From Heyndrickxia sporothermodurans (GTDB taxonomy: Bacteria; Bacillota; Bacilli; Bacillales; Bacillaceae_C), in the NCBI GenBank assembly GCA_018333075.1, contig BORH01000012.1, forward strand, positions 62,001 through 126,000: a stretch of DNA of 64,000 bases, in the 5' to 3' direction. Within the stretch, counting starts at the first letter, position 1, and every line of letters begins with the position of its first letter. A model generated the notes under the pieces. That model did not search any database. It was not told where the DNA came from and saw nothing but the letters and a program-made list of their open reading frames with translations. Positions 40,909 to 48,946 of this stretch are shown here, one piece after another. The position numbers and the translations under genes are program-made.

Positions 40909-42306
40909 ATGGAAACGTCGTTGAAAATACCTATACATGTAGATAAGAAGTCTAATAGCAAAAAAAGAAGAGCCTCAATCTATCAAACCATGTGGAGATG
41001 GCATTTTTATGCTGGAATAATATTCGCACCCTTTCTTATTATTCTAGCGTTTAGTGGGTCAGTGTATTTATTTAAGCCGCAAATTGAATCATTGCTTTAT
41101 CACCATCTCTATTATGTTCAAGAAAAAGGGAGCTCTCCCTTATCGCCATCAGCCCAAGTGGCGAAAGTTAAGGAAGCCTATCCTAATAGAGAGATTACAT
41201 CTATTAAGTATTATGATAATCCATCTCGAACAACTGAAATTAGTGTAATGGAAAAAGGGGAGATGCTATCTGTCTATGTAAATCCCTATAATGGAAAGCT
41301 AAATGGTTCGTTAGAAAATGATAAAAAATTCACTGAAATATTTAAGAAGCTGCACAGTGAATTAATCATTGGAGGAACGATAGCCAATCGCTTGGTTGAG
41401 CTTGCTGCTTGTTGGGCAGTCCTATTATTAATAACTGGATTATATATTTGGTGGCCGAGAAATAAGGAAAAGATATGGGGAACTATTTTACCGCGATTTA
41501 ATAGAAGAGGGAGAATTTTTTGGCGAGACATGCATGCTGTACCAGCTTTTTGGCTATCGATCCTGATATTGATCTTAATTGCAACTGGACTTCCTTGGTC
41601 AGGAGTAATGGGGGAAGGGATCAATCGGTTAGCTAATTCTACTAATACTGGCTATCCTTCATATGCGTTTAGCTTTGGTGAGAAGCCTGAATCTAAGCTT
41701 CTAACGAAAGATATTACTGAAGATGTGCCTTGGGCAGCTGAAAATCTTCCTGTACCATCTTCTAAAACAAATGGGTATTTACCACTTTCTCTTGAAGATG
41801 TGACATATATTGCGCATACACAGAATATCGAAAAGCCTTATACGATCTCTTTTCCCCAAGGGGATAAAGGGGTTTACACAGTTTCTACATCTGATACGAA
41901 GCCGAATAAAAATGCCACCTTACATATTGATCAATATTCAGGGGCAATTTTAAGCAATGTACATTATAATCAATATGGAATATTGGCTAAAATCATTACG
42001 GTAGGAATTGCGTTACATGAAGGTCGCTTATTCGGTCTAGCTAATCAAATGATGGGTCTTTTCGTTTGTTTAGGATTGATTGGAATTGTTATTAGTTCCT
42101 TCATTATGTGGAGAAAGCGTAAGCCTTCTGGGAAGCTTGGAACACCATTGCGTTCTAACGATTTTAAAGTGGTTAAAACCATTTTCTTTATAATGTTAGC
42201 TTTAGGGGTAATTATGCCCCTTGTCGGGATATCAATCATCATCGTGTATCTACTGGACCGTTTTATATTTATGAAAATAAAACCACTTAGAGTGTGGTTA
42301 AGTTAA
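40909..42306 (+). CDS. PepSY-associated membrane protein (PiuB-like)
   Basis: Membrane protein of 465 residues of the PepSY-TM (PiuB/COG3182) family. The first helix has the family motif MWRWHFYAGIIFAPFLIILA (about 25-44), then a PepSY domain, helix AVLLLITGLYIWWPR (about 180), FWRDMHAVPAFWLSILILI and a C-terminal helix pair. Conserved His (WRWHFYAG, LHSEL, DMHAVPA) could bind heme or metal. GAGGAG precedes the ATG. It lies 13 bases before a YtkA-like lipoprotein. Relatives act in iron-siderophore reduction or copper handling. Confidence 0.9.
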   Translation: METSLKIPIHVDKKSNSKKRRASIYQTMWRWHFYAGIIFAPFLIILAFSGSVYLFKPQIESLLYHHLYYVQEKGSSPLSPSAQVAKVKEAYPNREITSIKYYDNPSRTTEISVMEKGEMLSVYVNPYNGKLNGSLENDKKFTEIFKKLHSELIIGGTIANRLVELAACWAVLLLITGLYIWWPRNKEKIWGTILPRFNRRGRIFWRDMHAVPAFWLSILILILIATGLPWSGVMGEGINRLANSTNTGYPSYAFSFGEKPESKLLTKDITEDVPWAAENLPVPSSKTNGYLPLSLEDVTYIAHTQNIEKPYTISFPQGDKGVYTVSTSDTKPNKNATLHIDQYSGAILSNVHYNQYGILAKIITVGIALHEGRLFGLANQMMGLFVCLGLIGIVISSFIMWRKRKPSGKLGTPLRSNDFKVVKTIFFIMLALGVIMPLVGISIIIVYLLDRFIFMKIKPLRVWLS

Positions 42307-42319
42307 TGGAGGTATAAAA

Positions 42320-42805
42320 ATGAAAAAAATATCTTTAAGTATAATTATGCTTATTTCATTATTTTTTATAACAGCTTGTACATCAAATAGTAATCAAACG
42401 AATGATAAAAAAGAAGCGCCAAAAATGGTAGAAGTACATATTCAAGTACCTGAAAAGATTACACCACACCAAGAAAGCGTATTAAAGGTACATGTAACTC
42501 AAGGAAAAGAAAATGTTGATGATGCAGAAGAAATCGAATTTGAGATTTGGAAGGCAAATGATAGAGATAATAGCGAATTAATTAAAGCTAAACACGAAAA
42601 AGATGGTGTTTATAGTGTAAAGAAAACATTCTCAAACAATGGCGTTTTCTATCTTCAAACCCATGTTACTGCACGCGATATGCATGTAATGCCTAAAAAA
42701 CAATTAATCGTTGGACATGTATCAGATGAAGAATTAAAAGCTGCAAAAGAAGAAACGGAAAATCACAAAGGAAGCTCTGATAAAGGGAATGGACATCATC
42801 ATTAA
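42320..42805 (+). CDS. YtkA/FixH-like lipoprotein
   Basis: Lipoprotein of 161 residues: lipobox ITAC (lipid Cys at about 20), a hydrophilic linker, a YtkA-like immunoglobulin-type domain (about 38-135; VEVHIQVPEKITPHQESVL, NNGVFYLQTHV) containing the His/Met-rich ARDMHVMPKK, and a His-rich tail (GNGHHH). Such domains are linked with copper delivery or copper tolerance. It lies 13 bases after the PepSY gene and ends the operon at a strong terminator. Copper binding is inference. Confidence 0.88.
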   Translation: MKKISLSIIMLISLFFITACTSNSNQTNDKKEAPKMVEVHIQVPEKITPHQESVLKVHVTQGKENVDDAEEIEFEIWKANDRDNSELIKAKHEKDGVYSVKKTFSNNGVFYLQTHVTARDMHVMPKKQLIVGHVSDEELKAAKEETENHKGSSDKGNGHHH

Positions 42806-42813
42806 TAGTATCG

Positions 42814-42846
42814 AACCGGTATTCAATATGAGTACCGGTTTTTTTC
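42814..42846 (+). terminator. Terminator of PepSY-YtkA operon
   Basis: AACCGGTATTC pairs with GAGTACCGGTT, followed by seven T. Confidence 0.9.
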
Positions 42847-43057
42847 TGCTTAGGAAACCTGAGTAGATGAAACCATCTTTATTGGTTTTTTTATTGGATT
42901 ATATAATTTTACAGATACGATAATATTGGTGCTAGTATGTAGTACTGATGTTTATTTTAGAGCAATCATAAATCCTTTTTTAAAAAAATGAACCTTTTTT
43001 AGATAAGCAGCGAATATATAGGTGAAAGCTTTCTATAAGAATGAAGGGGGCCCCGGA

Positions 43058-43630
43058 GTGGACGAAAATGAAATACAAAACTGGTTGGAGCAAATGGCTG
43101 ATGGTGATCAGACAGCCTTTGAGCATATTTATGCACTTACATGTAAAGATGTGTATCGTACTATCTCATTTTTTGTTGTGGATAAGCAGGAAATCGACGA
43201 TCTTGTGAATGAGGTATATATTCAAATGTGGAAATCGCTTCACAATTATGATAGGGTTCGATCATTTCGCTTTTGGATGCATGGTCTAATTATCCGTCAA
43301 GTACAGGATTGGAAACGAAAGAAGTGGCGTAGGTTTCGTATTTTTGAAAAAAAGAAAATTTTCCTACAAGAGAGTTATGTTTCCGATAAAGAGACCTTGC
43401 AAATAGAAACACAAAATGAACTAGTAGAGTTAGTGGAGTCATTGTCGTACAAGCATCGTGAAGTGGTAATTTTGCGGTATTTTCATGAGTATAGCCTAAA
43501 TGAAATTGCCTTGTTACTTGAAATTCCAATTGGTACCGTGAAGTCTCGACTACATATAGCGTTAAAACTTTTACGCAAAGAGATAGAAACCTCACCAAAT
43601 AGAAGGGCGGATAAATTAAATGGAATTTGA
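43058..43630 (+). CDS. ECF-type RNA polymerase sigma factor
   Basis: Extracytoplasmic-function sigma factor of 190 residues. Region 2 is clear (DQTAFEHIYALTCKDVYRTI, EIDDLVNEVYIQMWKSL), with region 4 at about 130-180 (YKHREVVILRYFHEYSLNEI, IPIGTVKSRLHIALKLLRKE). GAAGGGGG before the GTG at 43058 sets the start; the longer frame from 43022 has no better site. Its end overlaps the next gene by 11 bases, which encodes a membrane protein likely to be its anti-sigma factor. No ECF-type promoter (AAC ... CGT) is obvious just upstream. Confidence 0.92.
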   Translation: MDENEIQNWLEQMADGDQTAFEHIYALTCKDVYRTISFFVVDKQEIDDLVNEVYIQMWKSLHNYDRVRSFRFWMHGLIIRQVQDWKRKKWRRFRIFEKKKIFLQESYVSDKETLQIETQNELVELVESLSYKHREVVILRYFHEYSLNEIALLLEIPIGTVKSRLHIALKLLRKEIETSPNRRADKLNGI

Positions 43631-44594
43631 AAAACAATTACGCGATGAATTGAAGATGGAAGCAGAGAAAAGGCTACCTTCAAAGGAACTAAAAACCAAA
43701 GTATTAGTGTCTTTTAAACAGTATAAAACTGAACCTATGAAGAGGAGAAGCACAATGAAAAAACGTCTAATTGCAGGATTAGTTGCAGCAGTGATCCTTG
43801 TGCCAACAGGTGTATTTGCTGGATCATCTTTAGTAAATAAAATAATCGGTACACCAGAGGACGCTAAAGAAAAATACGGAATGGTAGAACAAGAATATCG
43901 TGAATCAAATGAAATGTTAGAAGTAGCTAAGAAATTGTTTACAAAAGAAGAGTTTGAAAAATTTACAGTTTTATGGAAGGAATATAATCAATTAAATAAA
44001 AAAGCAATTGTTGTCGATGGAAAGAGAACGAGTCGAGGAACATATCGTCTTAGTGCAGAGGAGAAGAAAAGATATAAAGAAGTAGGGAATGAATTAGATC
44101 CATATATAGAAAAAATCTATAATAAATTCGAATACAAGGTAGATGAAGCGCAGAAACTGGTTAATTTTCCAATCCAGCATCCGAACTATGTTCCTAAAGG
44201 ATACCAACTAGTTGAAGAAGTGGCAAGAGCTGAAGTAACTACTGGAAAACCAGAGCCTATCATTTATTTCACCTATAAGAAGAAAAATGCGGATGAGCAT
44301 GAAGCTATGGCTTTTTGGACGTTTACAATAAAAATATTTGGAAATATGGAAGAAAAACTCTTTCCGTATGAAAATAATTATGATACTTTTGTAGGTCATT
44401 CTTTTGATAAGTTAACCAATTACACTCTAGACGGGAATGCTTTTACATTGGGTGAGAATAGTAGTGGAAAGATAATAGGATTAAAAATGGTTGTACCAGC
44501 AAAGGATGGCAATAGTGCCTATCAAGCCTATGTTGTTAATAGTGCTTTACCGAAAAAGGAACTTGAAAAAGTATTACTTTCGATGGTGAAGTAA
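43620..44594 (+). CDS. Membrane anti-sigma-like protein
   Basis: Protein of 324 residues with a cytosolic N-terminus (about 1-45, charged, anti-sigma-like), one helix (RLIAGLVAAVILVPTGVFAG, about 49-68) and an extracytoplasmic domain of about 250 residues, Lys/Glu-rich first and beta-type later (HPNYVPKGYQLVEEVARAEV). The last part resembles DUF3600/DUF4367-type domains of Bacillus sigma regulators, from memory. Overlap with the sigma gene implies translational coupling. It probably holds the sigma factor inactive until an envelope signal arrives. Confidence 0.85.
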   Translation: MEFEKQLRDELKMEAEKRLPSKELKTKVLVSFKQYKTEPMKRRSTMKKRLIAGLVAAVILVPTGVFAGSSLVNKIIGTPEDAKEKYGMVEQEYRESNEMLEVAKKLFTKEEFEKFTVLWKEYNQLNKKAIVVDGKRTSRGTYRLSAEEKKRYKEVGNELDPYIEKIYNKFEYKVDEAQKLVNFPIQHPNYVPKGYQLVEEVARAEVTTGKPEPIIYFTYKKKNADEHEAMAFWTFTIKIFGNMEEKLFPYENNYDTFVGHSFDKLTNYTLDGNAFTLGENSSGKIIGLKMVVPAKDGNSAYQAYVVNSALPKKELEKVLLSMVK

Positions 44595-44616
44595 TACTAT
44601 AGAGTATGAGATGACG

Positions 44617-44650
44617 AAACCGTTCAAGTCAAACTTGATCGGTTTTTTTT
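44617..44650 (+). terminator. Terminator of the sigma/anti-sigma operon
   Basis: AAACCGTTCAAGT pairs with ACTTGATCGGTTT, followed by a T-run. Confidence 0.9.
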
Positions 44651-44840
44651 GTTTAAGAAACATCTCTAAAATTTTTATTTCATTCGAGGTTAGAATTCGA
44701 TGTTTTATAGAAAAGTTAATTTCAAAGTGGATATTCAGATGTTATGTGGCAGGTTCTTGAATCACCTATAGTTCATAGAATAATTCTAAAAACAGTGTAA
44801 CTACAAAGATTGTGTCGCAATTGTCAAAAAAATCAACTGC

Positions 44841-44928
44841 GATATATTGCATTCCACATATAAAGGTAGTATGATAGACTACATTGATATATTGCATATA
44901 GCTGAAATGACACCTTCTGATATATCAG
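44841..44928 (+). promoter_or_regulatory. brnQ promoter bracketed by 12-base repeats
   Basis: GATATATTGCAT occurs at 44841-44852 and 44886-44897. Between and overlapping them is a promoter, TTGCAT (44847-44852), 17 bases, TATGAT (44870-44875). A further palindrome CTGATATATCAG is at 44917-44928. The repeats are well placed for a repressor such as the GntR protein encoded just past brnQ. The rest of 44651-44840 shows no gene. Confidence 0.6.
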
Positions 44929-44958
44929 AAAAATTAGACATCTTAGGGAGGACATCTT

Positions 44959-46314
44959 ATGAAGGATAAATTATCCTTTTCATCATATTTTGTTGTAGGA
45001 GTTATGTTATTTGCATTGTTCTTTGGAGCAGGAAATTTGATATTTCCGGCACAGCTTGGTCAGAATGCTGGAGCGAATGTATGGCCAGCTGTTATAGGAT
45101 TTTTGATTACTGGAGTAGGCTTACCATTCTTAGGAATTTTGGTAATGGGAGTTTCAGGCACTCGTAATCTTCAAGAATTATCGAGTCGAATTCATCCAAT
45201 ATACGGGATTATATTTACTTCTCTTTTATATTTAACCATTGGACCATTTTTCGCAGCTCCACGTACTGGAGCGGTCGCTTATGATATTGGTATATCTCCA
45301 TTTGTGGGAAAAGAATTTGGACAAGCAGGATTGCTTATTTTCACAATATTGTTTTTTGCTATTACCTTATGGTTTTCGTTGAATCCTGCTAAACTAGTAG
45401 ATAGAGTAGGAAAAATTTTATCACCAGGTATTATTATTCTTTTAATTCTATTATTGATCATGGTCATTGTGAAACCAATGGGATCGATAGAGGCTCCACA
45501 AGAAGCATATGCAAGTGGTGCGTTTATGAAAGGATTTACAGAGGGTTATAATACGATGGATGCTTTAGCTTCTCTCGTATTTGGTATTATTGTCATTAAT
45601 TCTATTCGTGCAATGGGTGTGAAATCCACACGCGGAGTTCTAGCAGCAACAGCTAAGTCAGGGACAGTTGCTATTACCTTTCTAGGAATTATTTATGTTG
45701 GGATTGCTTACTTAGGAGCAACAAGCACACAAAAATTTGGTCTTTTTGAAACAGGAGGGCCAGTCCTTGGTAGTGCAGCTTCTCATTATTTTGGGATGGC
45801 AGGAACGATAATGCTATCGATTGTTATTTTACTAGCCTGCTTAACTACAAGTATTGGATTAATGACCGCTTGTGGAGAATACTTTCATACACTATTTCCA
45901 AAAATAAGCTATAAGGTGTTCGTTACATTTTTTACAACAGTTACCTTTATTATTGCAAATTTTGGGCTTGCAAATATTATTAATTATTCCATTCCGGTTT
46001 TAATGTTTCTTTATCCGCTTGCGATCGTACTTATGTTGTTGACTTTTCTGTCACCGCTCTACAATCATTCGCGGATGGTGTATATTGCTGCGACTATCGT
46101 TACCTTGTTAATTAGTATCATTGATGGAATCAAGACGTTCTGTGATTTGTTAAAAATCGATTATTTTGGATGGCTTGAAAGCATTGTATCTTTATATGAA
46201 CATTTTTTACCTTTTTATAGGGAAGGATTAGGGTGGTTGCTGCCAGTTCTAATTGTCATACTGATAACGGGTATTATCGCGCGAATACAGCATTACTCGG
46301 AAGCACATGTCTAA
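44959..46314 (+). CDS. brnQ: Branched-chain amino acid transporter BrnQ
   Basis: Sodium-coupled leucine/isoleucine/valine uptake protein of 451 residues (LIVCS family) with about twelve helices. The N-terminus is diagnostic (VGVMLFALFFGAGNLIFPAQ, LGQNAGANVWPAVIGF), and RTGAVAYDIGISPF follows near 95-108. TAGGGAGGA precedes the ATG. The gene is monocistronic between strong terminators, with a GntR regulator in convergent orientation and repeated operator-like sites at its promoter. Confidence 0.95.
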   Translation: MKDKLSFSSYFVVGVMLFALFFGAGNLIFPAQLGQNAGANVWPAVIGFLITGVGLPFLGILVMGVSGTRNLQELSSRIHPIYGIIFTSLLYLTIGPFFAAPRTGAVAYDIGISPFVGKEFGQAGLLIFTILFFAITLWFSLNPAKLVDRVGKILSPGIIILLILLLIMVIVKPMGSIEAPQEAYASGAFMKGFTEGYNTMDALASLVFGIIVINSIRAMGVKSTRGVLAATAKSGTVAITFLGIIYVGIAYLGATSTQKFGLFETGGPVLGSAASHYFGMAGTIMLSIVILLACLTTSIGLMTACGEYFHTLFPKISYKVFVTFFTTVTFIIANFGLANIINYSIPVLMFLYPLAIVLMLLTFLSPLYNHSRMVYIAATIVTLLISIIDGIKTFCDLLKIDYFGWLESIVSLYEHFLPFYREGLGWLLPVLIVILITGIIARIQHYSEAHV

Positions 46315-46383
46315 ATAATTGACTTTAAAGGATATGCGGAAATGTTTATTTTTCCGTACATTTTATACAATCTAAAATGATAA

Positions 46384-46424
46384 AAAAGCCGGTTTTTCTA
46401 ATTTCGGAGAAAACCGGCTTTTTT
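46384..46424. terminator. Bidirectional terminator between brnQ and GntR gene
   Basis: A long stem around AAAAGCCGGTTTT/AAAACCGGCTTTT with T-runs on both strands. Confidence 0.92.
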
Positions 46425-46427
46425 ATT

Positions 46428-47090
46428 TTAATTGACATTAATCGACTGAAACTCTTCAATCGTACGAAGCCAATTTTGTCGCATGACTTCGGAAACTTCT
46501 GTTATATTTTTTTCTTTCAGTAGTTGAATAATTGCATGATGCTCATCAATTGATTTTTTTGTTAGGATTATGGAGTGATGAAAGAATAGCCTTCTAACAT
46601 GTGCTTGTAAATGAGCAACCATATTAAAAATGTATGGGTTTTTTGCAGTATCTACAATGATTTGATGAAATTCTTCATCGATTTTTAAAGCCAAAAAGTA
46701 ATTTTCTAAACGAATGGCTTCAGCGAACCTTTCGTTTGTGTCTTCAAGCAATGTAATAATTTCATCTGTTAGATGAGAGATGGCGAGTTCAGCGGATAAT
46801 GCTTGCAAAGCTGCTAAAGGAGGAAGCAGATCTTTAATTGAATCTCTCTCAACTTCAGTTACTTGTGTAGCTTTACTTGGATACATTTTCACAAATCCTT
46901 GTGATTCTAGTAATTGAAGAGATTCACGGATAGGTGTTCTACTAACCCCTAGTGCCTCAGCAAGTTCGGAGTCATTAAGCTTTTCGCCTGGTTGTAACGT
47001 CCCATCTATAATCCACTGCTGGATCTGATTGAATGCGCTTTCCTTTGCGGATTTGCGAACAGGCTTCGAATGATCAGTAGGTATAGGCAT
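46428..47090 (-). CDS. GntR-family regulator (FadR type)
   Basis: Regulator of 220 residues. The GntR winged helix is clear (QQWIIDGTLQPGEKLNDSEL, LGVSRTPIRESLQLLESQGF, residues 20-70), followed by an FCD ligand-binding domain (about 85-215) with metal-site His residues in DEEFHQIIVD, LFFHHS and DEHHAII. It is convergent with brnQ. FCD-type GntR proteins sense carboxylates or amino-acid-derived acids, so control of branched-chain amino acid uptake is plausible but not proven. Confidence 0.92.
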   Translation of the reverse strand: MPIPTDHSKPVRKSAKESAFNQIQQWIIDGTLQPGEKLNDSELAEALGVSRTPIRESLQLLESQGFVKMYPSKATQVTEVERDSIKDLLPPLAALQALSAELAISHLTDEIITLLEDTNERFAEAIRLENYFLALKIDEEFHQIIVDTAKNPYIFNMVAHLQAHVRRLFFHHSIILTKKSIDEHHAIIQLLKEKNITEVSEVMRQNWLRTIEEFQSINVN

Positions 47091-47352
47091 TTTGATTCCC
47101 CCTCGCTGTAGTAGTATATATATTTTATAATGTAGAGCGTTTGTTAATTATATGGCCCCTTAGGAATACTTTAGTCATGGACCTTAATAAATAGTATACA
47201 TGAAAATGGAAAGTATTGATATACAATATATTACTGTTTTGTCATATAAAACACTTAATTACTAATTATATTTAAATAGCCATAGAAGTTTGACAAAAAA
47301 ATTAAATAACTATATATTTCAATCAATAAATATTTTAATAGACAGGGATTGA

Positions 47353-47757
47353 TTGAATCACATGGATCGTATTGAAGCAATGATGAGTGAAATGTTGGAA
47401 ATTCAACAAAAGTCAAAGTTATTTGTTGAATTAATTTCTGCAGGAGAGCCCTTTTCTCAAAGTCAAATTATCTTATTAATTCAATTAAAATTAAACGGAG
47501 GAATGAAAGCGACGAAGATTGCTGAGTTTTTTCATGTAACACCTGGAGCGGTCACTTCAATGTGTGATAAGCTAGAGAAACTAAATTTAATTCAGCGAGA
47601 AAGAATAAGTACAGATAGGCGAATTGTTCAAATGGTTTTAACTCCATTAGGGGAAAAAAAGGTGAATGAAATATTCCTGAAAATTCCTAAGGAAAGACTG
47701 GATAGGATGGTAAAGGTACTTAAAGAAGTAAATCAATTAATGAGTAGCATTATATAG
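47353..47757 (+). CDS. MarR-family regulator
   Basis: Small MarR-type regulator of 134 residues with a compact winged helix (KATKIAEFFHVTPGAVTSMC, DKLEKLNLIQRERISTDRR) and the wing motif DRR. The N- and C-terminal dimerisation helices are short. Start is uncertain: TTG at 47353 or ATG at 47362, both after AGGGA. It is followed by a terminator and then a bactofilin-like gene whose promoter overlaps a perfect 59-base palindrome; MarR dimers bind palindromes, so this protein is the natural candidate. Confidence 0.9.
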   Translation: MNHMDRIEAMMSEMLEIQQKSKLFVELISAGEPFSQSQIILLIQLKLNGGMKATKIAEFFHVTPGAVTSMCDKLEKLNLIQRERISTDRRIVQMVLTPLGEKKVNEIFLKIPKERLDRMVKVLKEVNQLMSSII

Positions 47758-47758
47758 G

Positions 47759-47790
47759 AAAAAGGATTTCAATGTAGAAATCCTTTTTTT
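47759..47790 (+). terminator. Terminator after MarR gene
   Basis: AAAAAGGATTTC pairs with GAAATCCTTTTT, followed by further T residues. Confidence 0.9.
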
Positions 47791-47796
47791 TATTGA

Positions 47797-47865
47797 TTGA
47801 CAAAGCCACATATTATAGTTAGTATATATTTTAATTATTAAAATATATACTAACTATAATATGTG
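47797..47865 (+). promoter_or_regulatory. Promoter overlapped by a perfect 59-base palindrome
   Basis: TTGACA (47797-47802), 17 bases, TAGTAT (47820-47825) form a good promoter. From 47807 to 47865 the DNA is a perfect palindrome with 29-base arms around one central base (47836). The -10 box is inside the left arm and the expected start point falls near the centre, so the mRNA would not contain both arms. This fits an operator rather than an RNA hairpin. It ends two bases inside the ribosome binding region of the next gene. Confidence 0.8.
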
Positions 47866-47876
47866 AGGTGATTTTT

Positions 47877-48551
47877 GTGAGTGGTTTTAAAAATAGAAAA
47901 TTACCGATTTGGACTGTTACAACGGGCACAATTCAAGCTATAGATAATGCCTACGATACAATTAAGGTTCGAGGAGCAGTAACTTTTAAAAATAGTGTAA
48001 ATTTGAATAACTTATTCATCATTGGACAGCTTGTTTGTCACTCTGATGTAGTCGTTGGACTCTTAAAAAATAGAGGTGTTTGCTTCTTAAAGGATAAATT
48101 AGAAGCAAGGAGACTAGTAAACACAGGACATTTAAGCATAAAAGAAGCTCAAGTGGTTGAGCTAGAGAGCTTTGGATATATTAAAGTGAAAGGCTTGTTA
48201 CAAACCGATCAATTTCAAGCAAAAGGAGTAATGTCTATAGGAGAGCTACATGGAAATCATATTGAGATTCTTATGTCTGGAAAGTGCAAAATTGAAAGGT
48301 TAATTGGGAAAGAAGTATTCGTTAATCTTACCAAAAATCCTTTTTCGCTTACTAGTAAAAAATTAATTAGTAAGGATATTACAGGAAAGAACCTTTCACT
48401 TACGTTTACAGAAGCAGAATGTGTAAAAGGAGATTATGTAACCATTGGACCATATTGTGTCATAAATACTTTATATTATAAAGACTATTACAAGATCGAT
48501 CCGACATCTAAAGTTGAACACATCATTTACTTGGAAGGCGATGAAGAGTGA
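47877..48551 (+). CDS. Bactofilin-like (polymer-forming) protein
   Basis: Protein of 224 residues with repeated short beta strands typical of bactofilins (TGTIQAIDNAYDTIKVRGAV, LLKNRGVCFLKDKLEARRLV, GLLQTDQFQAKGVMSIGELH), predicted to form a beta-helix cytoskeletal filament. No signal peptide or helix is seen. AGGTGA sets the GTG start at 47877. Its stop overlaps a small membrane-protein gene by four bases. B. subtilis YhbE/YhbF are comparable. Expression probably depends on the 59-base palindrome upstream. Confidence 0.8.
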   Translation: MSGFKNRKLPIWTVTTGTIQAIDNAYDTIKVRGAVTFKNSVNLNNLFIIGQLVCHSDVVVGLLKNRGVCFLKDKLEARRLVNTGHLSIKEAQVVELESFGYIKVKGLLQTDQFQAKGVMSIGELHGNHIEILMSGKCKIERLIGKEVFVNLTKNPFSLTSKKLISKDITGKNLSLTFTEAECVKGDYVTIGPYCVINTLYYKDYYKIDPTSKVEHIIYLEGDEE

Positions 48552-48832
48552 GTAAAGTGAAAAGTGGTCTAGTTTTCATTATTTATGTAATGGCGACTCC
48601 CATACTCACTGTGCTTTATGTTGGATTATTCATCAGTATGATCTTTGCTGTAGTCGTCGCTGTTTTAAGAACAGTTGGTATGGATATGATTAAAATGAAT
48701 ATTTGGTATGAGCAGCCAATTCCTGTAGCTTTAAGTATTCCAGCCGCTGTATTATTTTCATTATTGCTATTGTATTGCTTAAAGTACATTAAGCGTGCGT
48801 TAAAATATAGTCTTACTAAAATTAAGTGGTAG
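48548..48832 (+). CDS. Small two-helix membrane protein
   Basis: Protein of 94 residues with two hydrophobic helices (about 7-40 and 58-80) and basic ends (KYIKRALKYSLTKIKW). I do not recognise a family. Translation begins at GTG overlapping the bactofilin stop by four bases, so the two are translationally coupled. It may anchor the bactofilin to the membrane; that is inference from context only. Confidence 0.75.
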   Translation: MSKVKSGLVFIIYVMATPILTVLYVGLFISMIFAVVVAVLRTVGMDMIKMNIWYEQPIPVALSIPAAVLFSLLLLYCLKYIKRALKYSLTKIKW

Positions 48833-48861
48833 GTTAAACATCTGATCAGGGGGTTACTTGA

Positions 48862-48904
48862 AAAGGGTCTAACACCATAGCCGAGGTACGGTATTAGACC
48901 CTTT
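48862..48904. terminator. Bidirectional terminator between bactofilin and ABC genes
   Basis: AAAGGGTCTAACACC pairs with GGTATTAGACCCTTT around a GC-richer loop, separating convergent operons. Confidence 0.85.
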
Positions 48905-48946
48905 GCTATTTGGAAAGCTTCCATTTATTAATGATACAAATGCATG

